This document shows, piece after piece, positions 50,118 through 62,034 of a DNA stretch of 64,000 nucleotides. Origin of the DNA: Panaeolus papilionaceus (taxonomy: Eukaryota; Basidiomycota; Agaricomycetes; Agaricales); assembly GCA_015501605.1 (NCBI GenBank), contig JADNRZ010000018.1:558001-622000 (forward strand). Direction: 5' to 3'. The notes beneath the pieces were generated by a model, which made no database searches, was not told the origin of the DNA, and saw only the letters and a program-made list of their open reading frames with translations. Position 1 is the stretch's first letter. Each line of letters opens with the position of its first letter. The position numbers and the translations under genes were made by a program.

Positions 50118-51617
50118 GGTGGCTGTTAAACTGCTGCTGAAGAGGAACGGGAGAGGATCCTGAACAAAATTGAGACCTACCGCAATCTTTTTATATAGAG
50201 ACAGCGCATCCGATCACCAGGCGCGTTCAGGCTTCGCTTTGTCGAACAACCAATCATGGACTTCTCCAGATTTAGTCGGTTCTACGACTCCTGGATATTG
50301 CCATCCTGGGAGATAGCGAACGTCAATTATTGCCAAGTGATCGGCGTCAATGAGACCAGATGAGACCTAGGTGCTGAAGAATTAGAAAAATAAGAAGAGT
50401 GGCGTCCATTTTCACTTCGGACAATCCATGTTCCTTGGGTCCATGTGCGCCCTTGCGCAGGTTTGGGCAGGTATATGGTTTGCGTCTGTATTAGCGGTGG
50501 AGGACACCATAACATGACCTGTGGCTGAGCGTTTCGGGTGCCGAATACGGAGCATGTGTGCCAGAGCCAAGCACTTCCCCACACGCGATCCACGAGGATA
50601 TGTAGCATGTGGAGTTGCTGTCTAATCCCTGAGCTTCCACGGAGCCCATTAAACGTGACCTATTATCGCCATCCTGCGCGGTTTTCTACAGGGTGCTTTG
50701 GTTCAATGAATTGAACAGGGCGCAGGTTATCGTGGTTGCACAAATTCTTGGAAGGAAGCGGTTTGTAACTTGTCGTCTTCCAGAAGTTGATGTCCATTAA
50801 CTTGGTATGGATTCCCCTGTGCGCACCGCGTCAGTAATTAGTCGCTCAGTGCGGGACCATAATCTGGCCAATGGCGTCATTCATAAAATAAAACAAATGA
50901 GTCGGACCTGGTTGGCACTGGTTGTCCCTGCCGATGTTCGCCAGCTCTACATATAGTGGGCCAATAGTTGCAAGAGCATAGGCGACAGCGTCCTTGAGCA
51001 AACTGGTCAGGTGTCGAAACATGGTAGCAGTACCGCCCGACCCCATCATAATCTTGCCCGATGGCACCATAAGAGCAGGGCGTCGGTGGTTGTCAAGGTC
51101 GCTGTCATTGGCTGGTCTACTCGATTAGGGGTATCTAACCGATCGTTTGCGGTTCAGCCTCTTTGTTGCCCCAAAGTTTCTTTCATGGAACGCGCCAGAA
51201 TACCCAAATATTAGCGGTAAATTAGAGGTGCATGGTTGCGTTCCGAGTTTCATTTTGGGAAAGGGCACAGGGGATACGGTTCCTTTCATATGTAGATTAC
51301 ATGATTCAGAGAGCTTGGAGGTTCTTGGGAGGCAAATGGCGACAAAAGATCAACTGTTGCAAATGCACAGGCAGGGAATATATTACTTAGCTTGCAATCA
51401 AGTTCGTTCAGCGCTGTTCCAACGTTTATCAAAGTTTTCACTTACACACAGTTGATAAGACAGAACGGTGACTCGGTAGGGGACAATAAGCAAAGCAAAT
51501 AAGATAGCACGAAAGTGGTATAACAGCGATACAAAACAACGGAAAACACAACAGAGACGACCAATTATGAACGAGTATGTGGAAGGGTTGCCATTGGAGG
51601 AGGGAAGGAAGTATGGT
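50118..51617. other. Lipase 1 promoter and intergenic spacer
   Basis: A TATATAG element lies near 50193-50200, roughly 80 bases before the lipase 1 ATG on the minus strand. No gene was recognised in the rest. Confidence 0.5.
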
Positions 51618-53834
51618 TCAGGCCTTGACATAAGCGCTGCAGACATTGGGGTCGTTGAACTGGGAAGGATCTTGGGTCAAATAGCCCCGTTTGATCCCCT
51701 CCATGTATGACCTATGTCACGAGGGTCATTAGAATACCATGATTAAAACATGGGTGAGAAGCACAAAATATAATTACCATTGGCGAGCAGTATCGTTGGC
51801 AAGGGTGGAGACCTCAATCTTGAAATTCCAGAACTTGAAAAAGAAATCAGAAGGAAAAAATTGAAAGGACCCAGATAGCTACTCACAATCCAGCCCGCTC
51901 CCTTTCCGTAGTTAAGCTTCTGGGCGTCAGCCCACTTCTTGAGGAAGTCGTCTGTTGCGTCGAACTGAGTGGAGAGACCCCATTCTACAATGGATACAGC
52001 TGTCAGCCTCCTACTTCGAAATACTTGGTCGACACTTACCACCGAACCAGAGTGGGCTGTTGTTGAGGGCAGCATCCTTCTCAATACGATCAAGGTCTAA
52101 TATCGGAGAATTCAGACTGGCATGGAGTTTTGAGATGAACTTGGCAACTCACTGCAAACAGATGTCAGATATGCGTCTTCGTTGGCATCAGCGACACCCT
52201 GTCAATCCTCGGTTAGATGACAACGTCATACAGATAGAAAATCTTACTCCAAAGCTGGGCAATACGGGTGTTAGCATTGAACCACAATGTACGAAAGAAA
52301 GAAGGCATACGAATAGTATAGATGGTTGTCGTAACCTTGTGGACCAATAGCAGCGTCAGCAGGGTTGGCAGGGTTGTTGTGTTGCCAGTTGATATCCATA
52401 AAGCTGCAAAGAAAATTCCATCAGAGGGATATCCGGAGAGTCGTCTCGCTGACTTACTTGGTCACGAGAGGGGAACGTGCGGCCATATTTTCACGAAGTC
52501 CGCTTTGACCCAATGCAATGCTCAAGCCAAGTTGTTCGACGACATATGTAAACATAGGTCCAGCATCGACGAGGGCAGCGAGGACATCGGCATTAAAGAG
52601 GGAAGTTTTTGTTGAGGCAGTGATGAGCGCCTCGCTGACATTGGCGGCTGAGGTTATTATCCCTGCAGGCGTTGTCCCTGGAACAGCGATACCAAGTATG
52701 AGCTCGACGGCGCGGACCGTCTGAACAAAGTTCTTCTGGACTATAAATAAACAGTTAACTCGAGCTCTTCGGTCAGGAAAGCAGGTCCGTACAATCTCCC
52801 ATTCCTGGAGTCTGGCTGGCATCCATGATAGGTTCATTGATGGCCTCCAGAGCTGCAACTGCAGCGAAGTTGGGATCCACATGGGAAAGTGCTGTAATGA
52901 CTGCAGTCCAGACAAGAGCTCGATGGTAATTGGGGGCAGTCTGATAGGAATTAGTGTTGAACTGTCTCTAGCTGGTGAATTCAGGGGCGCACATAGAATT
53001 GAACATCGTTGGTGCATCTGATGACGAGATAAATATATCATTTGTCTCTTAAGGATGGTGTACATACCTTCCAGCGAACATTTGTCCAGGTGATGCGACA
53101 CCTGGCAGCGCATGATGATCGAGGATGACAGCAATACCAGCTTTAGTCAATTGTTGTAGACCTCTTCGCTGAATTTCTTTGTTACTTATCGACCCAGACT
53201 TTCAGAAACAAGTCTTGCTTACAAGCTCTACAATTCCACCCTTGGGGTAAAACTCGGTTAAGCGATCCACTAGAGGCTCAACTATCCAGTAGCCAAGCTA
53301 AAGCAGGTGTGTCAGATAAAGAACGAAACGGGACCTGAAAAATGGCACGAACAGGAATTCGGACTGTATTGATCCCTGCGTCAACAAGATCATTCACGTC
53401 ACTTTGAGTGAACCAGGTCGTCCAATGGGTCTTGAATTTGGCGTCGACAGTATCTGGGTAGGCTTGTGCAAATGCACTGAGGGACCATTAGCTTGTACAG
53501 AAGCAACGGCAAGTCGAACCTACAACTCAGATGCAATGCACGTAGAGCAGTCGCTGCATTGCTGTCCTCCCATGTCAACCCATTCTGAATTGATTCGGGA
53601 GGGGTATTATTACAAAGTTGGCTGCATGAAATGCTGATAAACTCACCCTGAGGAAGCATCCAAGGCTCCAGGACAAGCCTGTTTTCGCGTCGTTACTACA
53701 TGTCCTGGGTACAAAGCATCAGAGACATACCATGAGCCAATATTTGTGCCATAAATTTTATCAGGCAGGCCAGCATGCGCCGAAATAGCCAAAGCGACGG
53801 AAACAAGAAGCGAGTAAAAGCGAGTGGAAGGCAT
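51618..53834 (-). CDS. Secreted glycoside hydrolase family 5 (exo-beta-1,3-glucanase-like)
   Basis: Multi-exon gene with about 14 exons and roughly 470 residues. It starts at the ATG at 53834 with a signal peptide (FYSLLVSVALAISAHAG). Conserved blocks in order: YGTNIGSW/LVLEPWMLPQ, AGINTVRIPLGYWIVEPLVD, ILDHHALPGVASPGQMFAG, AALEAINEP (acid/base Glu), INWQHNN, and PLWFGGEWGLS (nucleophile Glu). These are the GH5 signatures found in fungal exo-1,3-glucanases and related beta-glucanases of cell-wall remodelling. I checked the first five junctions and most others in phase; a few internal exon borders (52.9-53.1 kb) were not resolved to the base. It stops after NVCSAYVKA. Confidence 0.88.
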
Positions 53835-54220
53835 GGTCAACAGGAGGATCTTGAATAGGCAAGGCCCTTGACAAATGCCAGCAATTTAAAGCAAAGTAAA
53901 AGAGTGTGGGTGGGTGGTAAGAAGGACAGAAGGAGGATGAAGAAGGTTGAGTACGCGTTGAAGGTGTAGTTTATAGTTCTAAAAATTTCATTAGCCACTG
54001 GGAGGCGGACACGACTGATTTGAATCCAATTTAATTTTGATTCGGACAATGGGCATTACAAGGGGTTTAGCCCGCCAGGCGGGCCTTCCTCGCTTCCAGG
54101 TAAATTTGAGGCCGAGCTGCTAGTCGGCTGACTGGAGGAACGATAAACGATGTGAAAATTGAATGAAACATGGAGGTAGGAAGCAAGAATCTCTAGGAAA
54201 GCACCAGCGAAGGTCCCCTA
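53835..54220. promoter_or_regulatory. GH5 promoter region with inverted repeat
   Basis: Upstream flank of the glucanase. A perfect short palindrome, CCCGCCAGGCGGG, sits near 54070-54082 and could form a hairpin or bind a dimeric factor. Nothing else is specific. Confidence 0.4.
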
Positions 54221-54501
54221 TGGTGCCGCAGGCCTAGTCACCACCAATTTGTGACAAACGATACAGCATGTCCCAAATTCCCCCTTTTTCTTATCCCTCT
54301 GGTAAAAATGCTTGTTTTGGGTCTGGGAACAAAATGTCCGGAGGGATTTTTGTTTGGATGAAAACTGAGCAAGTTTAAATTTTTTCTCCGACCCAAATTG
54401 GCGCCTCCCTGCCAGCTCCCTGCTGTTGCTTGCACTATAGGGAGTCTCTCCAGCCAATTGGCGTCTGTACAAAAGTGGTGGTGGTTTGGCCGGTGGCACC
54501 A
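54221..54501. mobile_element. Small TA-flanked inverted-repeat element (MITE)
   Basis: The ends TGGTGCCGCAGGCCTAGTCA and, reverse-complemented from the right, TGGTGCCACCGGCCAAACCA are imperfect inverted repeats extending for about 30 bases into CACCACCA. The element is bordered by TA on both sides, as expected for Tc1/mariner-type insertion. The internal 220 bases have no transposase. It is 281 bases long. Confidence 0.7.
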
Positions 54502-56097
54502 TAGTACGACTTATTGATTCACAGGAGAGTAATTCTCATTCATGTTGAGTACAGTGATAACAAAATGCATTCCAAGTTCTGTGTATAATTAGACGGGTAT
54601 CGAGCGGAAGAAGGCCGCAAGACGGTCCTACCTGGTACATACTCGAGTTCAGCTGATCGAAGCTGGCACAGTTTTGTGTTACGATCTGGGCAGCTTTTCG
54701 CCCTTCCTGTGTCCCACTTATCCAGGTGCATGTTGGACGATGGTGAAAGGGGTCCTTCAGCGGTCACAAAGGGCACACCATGAGAACTCTCGTCACATCT
54801 CAGGGTCACTCTGGCCTTAGAAGTTTGAACCACCACAGGTCACCATCGACTGGCATGAACCCACAATCCAATCCACTCAATTATCTCGCTGCCATAATAT
54901 TATATGGATGCTCTTTGAAACATCGAACCGCCGCTTATCCTGAATTCTTAACCTACATCTTGTGATGTAGATAATACGCAATCCATCATGATAAAAATTC
55001 TTGCGACTTAAAACCGTTTGAATATCAGTTCCTCAACAAGGCTTGTATCTCACAGGTTAGTAGCCGTTAGTTGTGCACGCAAGGAGCATCTCGTTATCAA
55101 CTGGTTTTAAAAAAAGCTAACGATTACCGTAAGTACAGAGTAGGTGATCCATGCTTGAGCGGTTTCCACTCCTTATTGCTTGACAGATCTTCTTTTGTGT
55201 TCAACGACCACATGAACTGAATTCTGACGGAGCTTCTCGTCTTCTATATATCTGTGCTGCCTCAATGTCATTTAACAAGGTCGAACGTCACCGCAGATGC
55301 CAGCTCTTGATTTGCTACCCACGTTATTCATCCGCGTGCGATGTAACCTTGTGCCAACGGTTCTCAATTATCCTGTCATTATCCAGCTGACCCGACCTGC
55401 AACGGTCGGCACATGGAACCTGGGACCCGGGGCGCATGAAAAATTGCTAGAGGTCGTTCTGCCACATCACAGGTACTTTGCCTGAACGCTTAACAATCAC
55501 ACTTGCTGCTCCGACTTCTGCTATTTATCAGGAGATATAAATAGCACAGCCAGGTGGATTTCTAGCGCTTGCTGATTACTGTGTCACTTGTGCTGTAGAA
55601 TGCATCTTGGTGCTGTGCTCAACCGGCCTAAGTATTTCGTAGGACGAGTTTGTCGTTCAATGTCGAGTATCAAGATGCCTCGCTTAATCTCGACGATTAA
55701 AGGCATGGAACAAAAATATGCTTATGCATATACTATCTGCGCTCGATGCTCTCAAGATTTTTACCTATGCTACAACTCCACAGTACACCTGACATCCTTG
55801 ATCGTTTCTCATGGTAAAGACACATATGCTCTATTTTTAAGTCTATCAAGCGGCGAAACGCATCAACCTGGCGGTTCTCTCCTTAACCACCCACAACTGA
55901 TCTTGTGGAACTGCCAAACACCGCTGGATCTCCTAGGTCGTCTGTGCTTTTCTGTGCATTGACACGATGCAAGTGAACATATAAAAAGCTAGATATTTTT
56001 CTGTGCAAATTGTTGCCTTCAGCGGTGTTGGTTGACAGCTTTCATTCTCTTCGCGCATAGGCTTGCCCATCAACGTCCTTCACCTTGACTTGACAAG
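54502..56097. other. Intergenic with lipase 2 promoter
   Basis: No recognisable gene. A 124-codon open frame at 55588-55962 ends about 135 bases before lipase 2; it has no domain and looks incidental. A TATAAAAAG box at 55980-55988 probably drives lipase 2. Confidence 0.5.
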
Positions 56098-57476
56098 ATG
56101 CCCGCCCACTTCGCAACGCTCAGGTTCTTCCTTTTGGCCGCCATCGGAGCAATTTTCCTTGCTTCTCCTGCCTCTGCCTCGCCAGTTGAGCTGATTGAAA
56201 AACGCCAAACCACCTTCAGCACTCTGACATCGGCGCAAGTCTCCGCATTCAAGCCCTATACGCATTACGCAAGCACTGCATACTGCAAGCCTGCTACTAC
56301 CATAGGCTGGTCCTGTGGATGTGCGTACCTTGTTTTCTTCAAAGTGTCTATTGACCCTAATTTTGACATTCGACGTTTAGCCAACTGTAACGCCAACCCA
56401 ACCTTTGTTCCTGTTGCCTCGGGTGGTGATGGTTCCGGCGTCCAATTCTGGTATGTCGGTTACGACCAAACCCTTAAGGTCAATCATCAACACATTTAGA
56501 TCCATCTGTTATTCAATGATCTGACTTGTGATGCATCCAGACGGTCATTGTTGCACACCAAGGAACCGATCCTTCTAAGATGTACGTGTGCTTCCTACAC
56601 TCTATCACGCAGCCTATACTCACCCAAATTCTAGTACGGCACTCCTTACGGATGCAAACATTGTGCTGAAGACTTTGAGCACGAGTCTCTTCCCTGGTAT
56701 TTCTTCTTCCATCAAGGTCCACGATGGCTTCGCAGATGCACATGCTAAGTGAGTAACCTAAATAGGTCATCCTTCTGCTGAAATAGATGCTGATCGTCTT
56801 TGCAGGACTGCAGCCACCGTTTTGTCTTCCGTCAAGACTGCGTTGTCGAAGAGTGGATTCTCCAAGGTGACAATCGTCGGCCACTCCCTTGGTGCCGCCC
56901 TTGCTCTTTTGGACAGCGTTTACTTGCCCCTCAACCTCAAGGGTGTCACATACCGCATGATTGGCTACGGGATGCCTCGCGTAGGTCCATCAAACATCAC
57001 AGTACTTCAAGCGCTCATCGTCCTTGTGTAGGTCGGCAATCAAGATTTCGCTAACTATGTTGACTCCAACGTCGATGTTACTCACATCAACAACAAGTAC
57101 GTACCCCGGTTCTAGATTGAGGGTGCGGATGTTGATCAATGTCCAACACCTGCAGGAAGGATCTCGTCCCAATTCTGCCAGGTCGCTTCCTCGGATTCCA
57201 CCACCCACAAGGCGAGAAGCACATCCAGGACAGTGGCGTATGGATTGCATGCCCTGGTTAGTGTTGCTTTCGCTTCCAAACACAGGGATTTGTACTGATC
57301 AAATTATGTAGGCCAAGACAACACCGACTCACGTTGCACTGTTGGAGAGGTTGGCAACATTTTGGAGGGCAGCGCCGGCGACCACTCTGGTAAGCTATCG
57401 AACTTTGTGAACATATTTAGTACTCGTATTAACAATCGACCAAGGTCCATACGACGGCATCAACATGGGCTGCTAA
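56098..57476 (+). CDS. Secreted class 3 lipase (lipase 2)
   Basis: Nine exons (56098-56320, 56381-56478, 56541-56581, 56635-56748, 56806-56980, 57032-57096, 57156-57256, 57312-57389, 57445-57476) give 308 residues. It is a paralogue of lipase 1. The signal peptide (LLAAIGAIFLASPASA) is followed by an EKRQ processing site. The nucleophile elbow is GHSLGAA, the Asp lies in NKKDLVPILPG, and the His is probably in GDHSGPY. Intron positions match lipase 1 except that exons 3 and 4 of lipase 1 are one exon here. The tail is shorter, ending at MGC. Confidence 0.93.
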
Positions 57477-57716
57477 ATGCAACGGTCGGTACAAAGACCT
57501 AAAATGTAGGGGATATCTGGGCCATATCATGTGCATCATCCTTCGAACTATACCCTCCCAACTTTCAATGAATCCACAAGTTCAAAATCCAAACAGTGTG
57601 CATGATGTACATGCTTAAATCAATGGCATATTATTGCGCAATAGTTCCTTTCGAAGACACAATTTGTGAGTACGTAGTATGCAAAAGGTACAACATCGCA
57701 TATTTACTGCTACAAA
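57477..57716. other. Convergent spacer
   Basis: 3' flanks of lipase 2 and the RING/coiled-coil gene. No other feature seen. Confidence 0.6.
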
Positions 57717-59174
57717 TCAAGCCGGCAGCTTGTACCTCTGCGTCAACCATTGTCGCACGAGGTTGAAGACATACTGAAAAACGATTACCATGATGCCACC
57801 TAGAATAAGTCCTCCCCTAATCATAGCCTCCCGCTGCTCCGTTACTCTTTCCAGTTCTTGATTATGCCTGTCTTTCAACTTTCGAATGCTTTGCTGATGC
57901 GCCGCGTTCAACTCATTCATGTCTGCTTTTAACTCCTGCGTATCCGCCTCCCTCACCTCCTTCAGCTTCGCAATCTCTGTCTCGAGCGTCGTCCTGTGAA
58001 CCCGTATTTCTCCTTCAAGTCTCTTGACTTGGCTATTATGGGTATTAGTCTTCTCCCGTATTTCGTCGGTGTGCGATGTCTCCAGTGCCGTTTTCTCCTG
58101 CGTAAACTTCTCAACAGATTCTTTATGCTTCCGTTTCTCCTCTTCAAGCACGGTTTTGAGTGCAGCCTTTTCTCCCTGGAACTTCACCTTGCACTCGTTA
58201 AGTTTCCTTCGAATTCCTTCAGTCTCTCGGATGGCGGACTGACAACGTTCGTCGCTGATTCGAAGGTTGTTCGCGTACTGCTCGATCGTGGCTCGGTTCT
58301 CCTGTTGCAGCGCTGTAATAGCCGCAGCGTGTTCGAGCGCTTGCTGACAGAATTTTTCCTGTTCGTGAATAATTGAAGCATGGAGGATCTCGATTTCGCG
58401 GGTGTGGATAACGGCTAACTCGTCCAAATTTTGTCGGACCGTCGCGGACACGCTGAGAAGGATTGCTTCTGCCCATTCCTGACTCCTGTCACTCTCGGCC
58501 CTAGCTGCACCGTGCTGCGTTGCCTGCTCCGACACCAGTTCATTGACCAGACGATGAAGCTCACTGGTCTCACTCCTCAGTCTATCCGCTTCACCTCTCA
58601 CCTCCTGCTCTGCCAAGGTTTGCGTCTCCATGGCGTTCTCCATATTCTCCAATACAACATTCAAATGTTGCGTTTGATATTGGTAATCTCGGACATCTTC
58701 CTTTAACCTATCGATAGTCCTTGGTATGTCGGTAAAATCACAGAAGATCTTGCGAACTGGTGGAAGACACAAATGACGAGGATGGGAGTGAGTGTTTTCG
58801 GGATACTGTCAAAGAATTCGTGTTAGGTAGATACATTTACGATATAAAAACGAAAGTACATCGTCCTCAGTGACTTTATGCACATTTTCCCGAGGGGCAT
58901 GAAAGGGTTAGTGTATGTCCTGTTGCATGTGACAGATGAAACGTACGATAAGTAAACATCGCTCGACACGACGGGCAGCGACACACAGCCCCTCTTCCGC
59001 CAAAAGAGTTGGCATATCCTACAAGACATCCTGAACAAAAAATATGACCTACAACCAAAGAAATCGAGACCTAAGAGTAACGCTCCAAGATGAATGCAAC
59101 TGCTTACCGCATGGTATTGAAACAGGATTGCACATCGGGTTCATGCAGATGACACACTCGTAGAACATCGACAT
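57717..59174 (-). CDS. RING finger/coiled-coil protein with C-terminal membrane anchor
   Basis: Three exons (59174-59108, 59048-58947, 58756-57717) give 402 residues. The N-terminal RING (residues 7-54) reads CVIC, then CGHIFCSGC and CPSC, in C3HC4 order. Residues about 60-360 are an almost continuous coiled coil with heptads rich in Glu, Lys, Leu and Gln. A single hydrophobic segment (GGLILGGIMVIVFQYVFNLV) near residue 375 precedes a basic tail, RQWLTQRYKLPA. The layout suggests a tail-anchored E3 ubiquitin ligase that dimerises through its coil with the RING in the cytosol (inference). An alternative acceptor 3' of the RING exon gives a stop, so 58756 is the consistent junction. Confidence 0.82.
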
Positions 59175-59473
59175 CGTTTAATGCTGGTTAGCGAGTGGCT
59201 AGTGTAAGTTTAGAAAGAAAGCCTTTCGACTTGAGGGTCTTCATCCTGACCGCGATCTTAACACAGTCAAAGTAATAAATGCTCTTTGTTTGAATCGTAG
59301 ATGGTGTCCCTGAAGTTCGATAAGATCAAATTTAAAAACTCAGCTCCTTTGCGTACTAGTACTCTTTGGTTATTAAATTATTCCCCAACTTCCCTCCATT
59401 CCGACTCGGATCAATTTTCCACTCAAAGGTGCCTTTTTTCCTTCAAAGCCGGACTATACAATGCTTGAGCTGT
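59175..59473. other. Intergenic
   Basis: Upstream flank of the anchored RING gene; nothing further recognised. Confidence 0.5.
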
Positions 59474-59827
59474 TTAATGCATTGACCCTCCCATGAGCCT
59501 CTTGGCCGAGAACCATCTCTGTGAAACGTAGACCTTTGGCAGCTCCGATGGTGCTTCGAGGCGGCCCCAACCTACGCTTTCTCTCTGCTTTAAGAGTGGG
59601 TGCAATCGCCCAAAATCTATATGCCACACCCGTTGCGTGGAGTCTTCAGTTGAATTCAGATCTGGAGTTTCGGTGAGCTGCAGGGCATCGACGTCGTAGC
59701 TGAGGAGTACACTGTAGCTGTAAATGACTGGAGTAACCCCTAAGCAGTGAAAAAACTGAGTTGAGCAAACGGTTAACTTGAAAGAACTATCCATTGGCAT
59801 TCGAAGGGATTCCCGAGTCGTGTTCAA
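59474..59827 (-). pseudogene. Decayed fragment of a 2-oxoglutarate/Fe(II) oxygenase
   Basis: The 117-codon frame contains GVTPVIYSYSVLLSYDVDAL, which parallels the EVTPVISGYRVTLTYLL block following the distal iron His in the intact oxygenase to the right. The His-Glu before it and the Arg of SGYR are lost, and the HxD half of the domain is missing. The remainder (HIDFGRLHPLLKQRES) looks like the C-terminal part of the same family. It is probably a truncated paralogue. Confidence 0.55.
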
Positions 59828-60012
59828 GCCAATGAGTTAGATGACGTGATAGTACCCCCTCAGCTTCAAGCATTTAAATTCCCGATCACTTATCATCGAA
59901 GGTTAGATACTTTGACGGACTCATATTCTGAAGTTAATCCACAAAATTCAAAACACTAATTGCACTATACGAGCACCCTACAAGACACGTCCGCATTGCT
60001 CGGTGTTAGTGA
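59828..60012. other. Spacer
   Basis: Short noncoding stretch between the oxygenase fragment and the intact oxygenase. Confidence 0.5.
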
Positions 60013-61566
60013 TCACTCTGTGGCCTTTGCAGTTCGACGATTTCCATGAGGCCCTATCCTGATCACCAGCGCAATCTCCCCATACAGATGGCCAATGGAG
60101 GCGTCGTTCCCAGCATAGTAAGTGTATTGAGAACCTGCTCGTGTAAGCGCTTCGTTGTCTGGATTGATCCAAAAAATAGGAAACTTGGGCAGATTCTTGG
60201 GTGCTGATCGAGTGTAGGAATCGTCACTGTCCTCATCATCGGATGCATTATCACCCTCCTCCTCCTCGCTGTCACCGCCTTCGTTTATGTTTGTGTTGGC
60301 TACAGTGTACTTGCTTGAATCCTTGAAATTTATGCCGGTCACTAAATCGTAATCCTTGACCCGTTTTGCGTTGGTTTCTTCCATCAGCTCCTTGGCCGAA
60401 AAGTCATCTCCGTAGTCACCTCCAGCATTGATGGGCTTCTTTGAAATATATTTCTGCTTTTCATCTTCATCCACTCGGTAAAACAGTCGAAGGAAGGAAA
60501 TCAAGCCAAGCATCTGACAAGCGCTGAGAAGCCGTGCATCTGGTCCTTTGAGGGAAGATTGAAGTATGTCTAGGTCAGGTTCCCCTTTGCTGGTGAGCGA
60601 GTATTTGTGGACGAGTTTGAAGCCTAGGTGTCCTCCAGCAGGCAAAAAATCTGCAACGTCGAGCAAGGCACTTAGACTATCTTGTACATCCTGTTGTGCC
60701 GAACTTCTAGGTTGGATGTGCTTTGAAATCGGAGTTCTGGCGAAGTACAGAAGGTACGTGAGGGTTACGCGGTAGCCGGAGATGACTGGGGTGACTTCGT
60801 GCTCAACGTCACTGTAAAATGCGGCAAATGCAGCATGAGGGGAAGTAGTTTGGCTGGACTGAGACGCCGAAGAGACGGCTTTGGCAGTGTCGATAACCCA
60901 CTCTTGTCCTGCATGACGAAAGATGAGAGAACCACCCTCATGCGGCGTAGGCAGTACAATCACGAGTGAGCCGAACATGTCCGCTCCTCGAGGAGTATCA
61001 ACGTGGGCTTTGAAGAAAGAACCAGGTCCTAATCGATACATTGCAGCGTCAGAATTAAATAAAATCAGTACCCTTCTTAGTAAATGCCCAAGTAAATACT
61101 CACCATAAATATTCAACTTGTACATCTGAAGGCGAATGTCTGGGCAATCATCCGCATTGAACAGATCCTGATGCACAAAATCTAGTATACCATGATTACT
61201 TGGTGAAACTTGTGCTGCAAAATTAGCAGAGTCCATTTTTCCCGCTTTGCGATATGTCTCATCCAGAACGTCGGCGTCACCAAAACCGAATGTCGCCGGC
61301 TGACACGCTGTTGCCAGAGCCTTTAAATCTTCTTTAGTCGCATTCGCAAAATCGACGTGACTGTCAAGTTGAAGTTATCAGATCGCAGCATTGGAAGACC
61401 CAAAAAACATGACTAGATACCCGTTGGTGCCATCGGGTGAGCGATAGAAAACGACCGATTCATTCGGTCCCAAAGGAAACGTTCCCGAAATGTATGGCAC
61501 TCCAGACTGGGCTGAGAGCTCGACAGTTTCGCAGAGTTTGGCGATGTCAATATTGGACTGTGTCAT
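60013..61566 (-). CDS. 2-oxoglutarate/Fe(II)-dependent oxygenase (prolyl-4-hydroxylase-like fold)
   Basis: Three exons (61566-61421, 61360-61104, 61028-60013) give 472 residues. The N-terminal part (PYISGTFPLGPNESVVFY, then FANATKEDLKALATACQPATFGFGDADVLDE) matches a fungal family of stand-alone oxygenases. The iron site is H143-x-D145 in FFKAHVDTPRG and H211 in VEHEVTP; R221 in SGYRVTL would bind 2-oxoglutarate. A long C-terminal region follows with a very acidic tract (about residues 385-405) and a last conserved block (YYAGNDASIGHLYGEIALVI). The substrate is unknown. An in-frame ATG at 61614 would add 16 residues. Confidence 0.86.
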
Positions 61567-62034
61567 GGTATTAGTAGGAAAGGGTTGAAGGAAGCCAGAG
61601 GGCGGAAATGACAAAGGGCTTTATACTCCATCAGTACTTGCTATCTATATCGAAGGTGATCCTGCGTAAGGCATTTCACTACAAAGAAATCTTCTTCTTC
61701 GACGTGCGACTGTGACTAGGACGGTGAATTGACTCATTCATAGCGATGTGGTGCGCCTCGTGGTGAATGTGGGTGAACTTTTGTCAGGGAACAGAGGTTA
61801 GTTGGTTGGCTGAGTCAAGTATACATTTGTGAACTTTTGCCCCTGCATCAGTGCATGACATTGAACATCGAATCCGATGTCAGTGCGGCAATCAGATTGA
61901 CCCTATCTTACTCTGATTACAGCGATAGGGACACGTCAGTATTTTATCATCCGGTGTTGGAGAATGAAGATTAAATAAACAAATAGGATCGGTAACGAAA
62001 AGGTCCAGTCAACGCTCCAGCGCGAATGCGATTG
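61567..62034. other. Intergenic
   Basis: Oxygenase promoter side and the 3' flank of the second RING/coiled-coil gene. No gene seen. Confidence 0.5.

Noticed and set aside
57996..58706. Plus-strand Phe/Leu/Ser-rich frames resembling membrane proteins
   Set aside because: They are the complement of the Glu/Lys/Gln-rich coiled coil of the RING gene.
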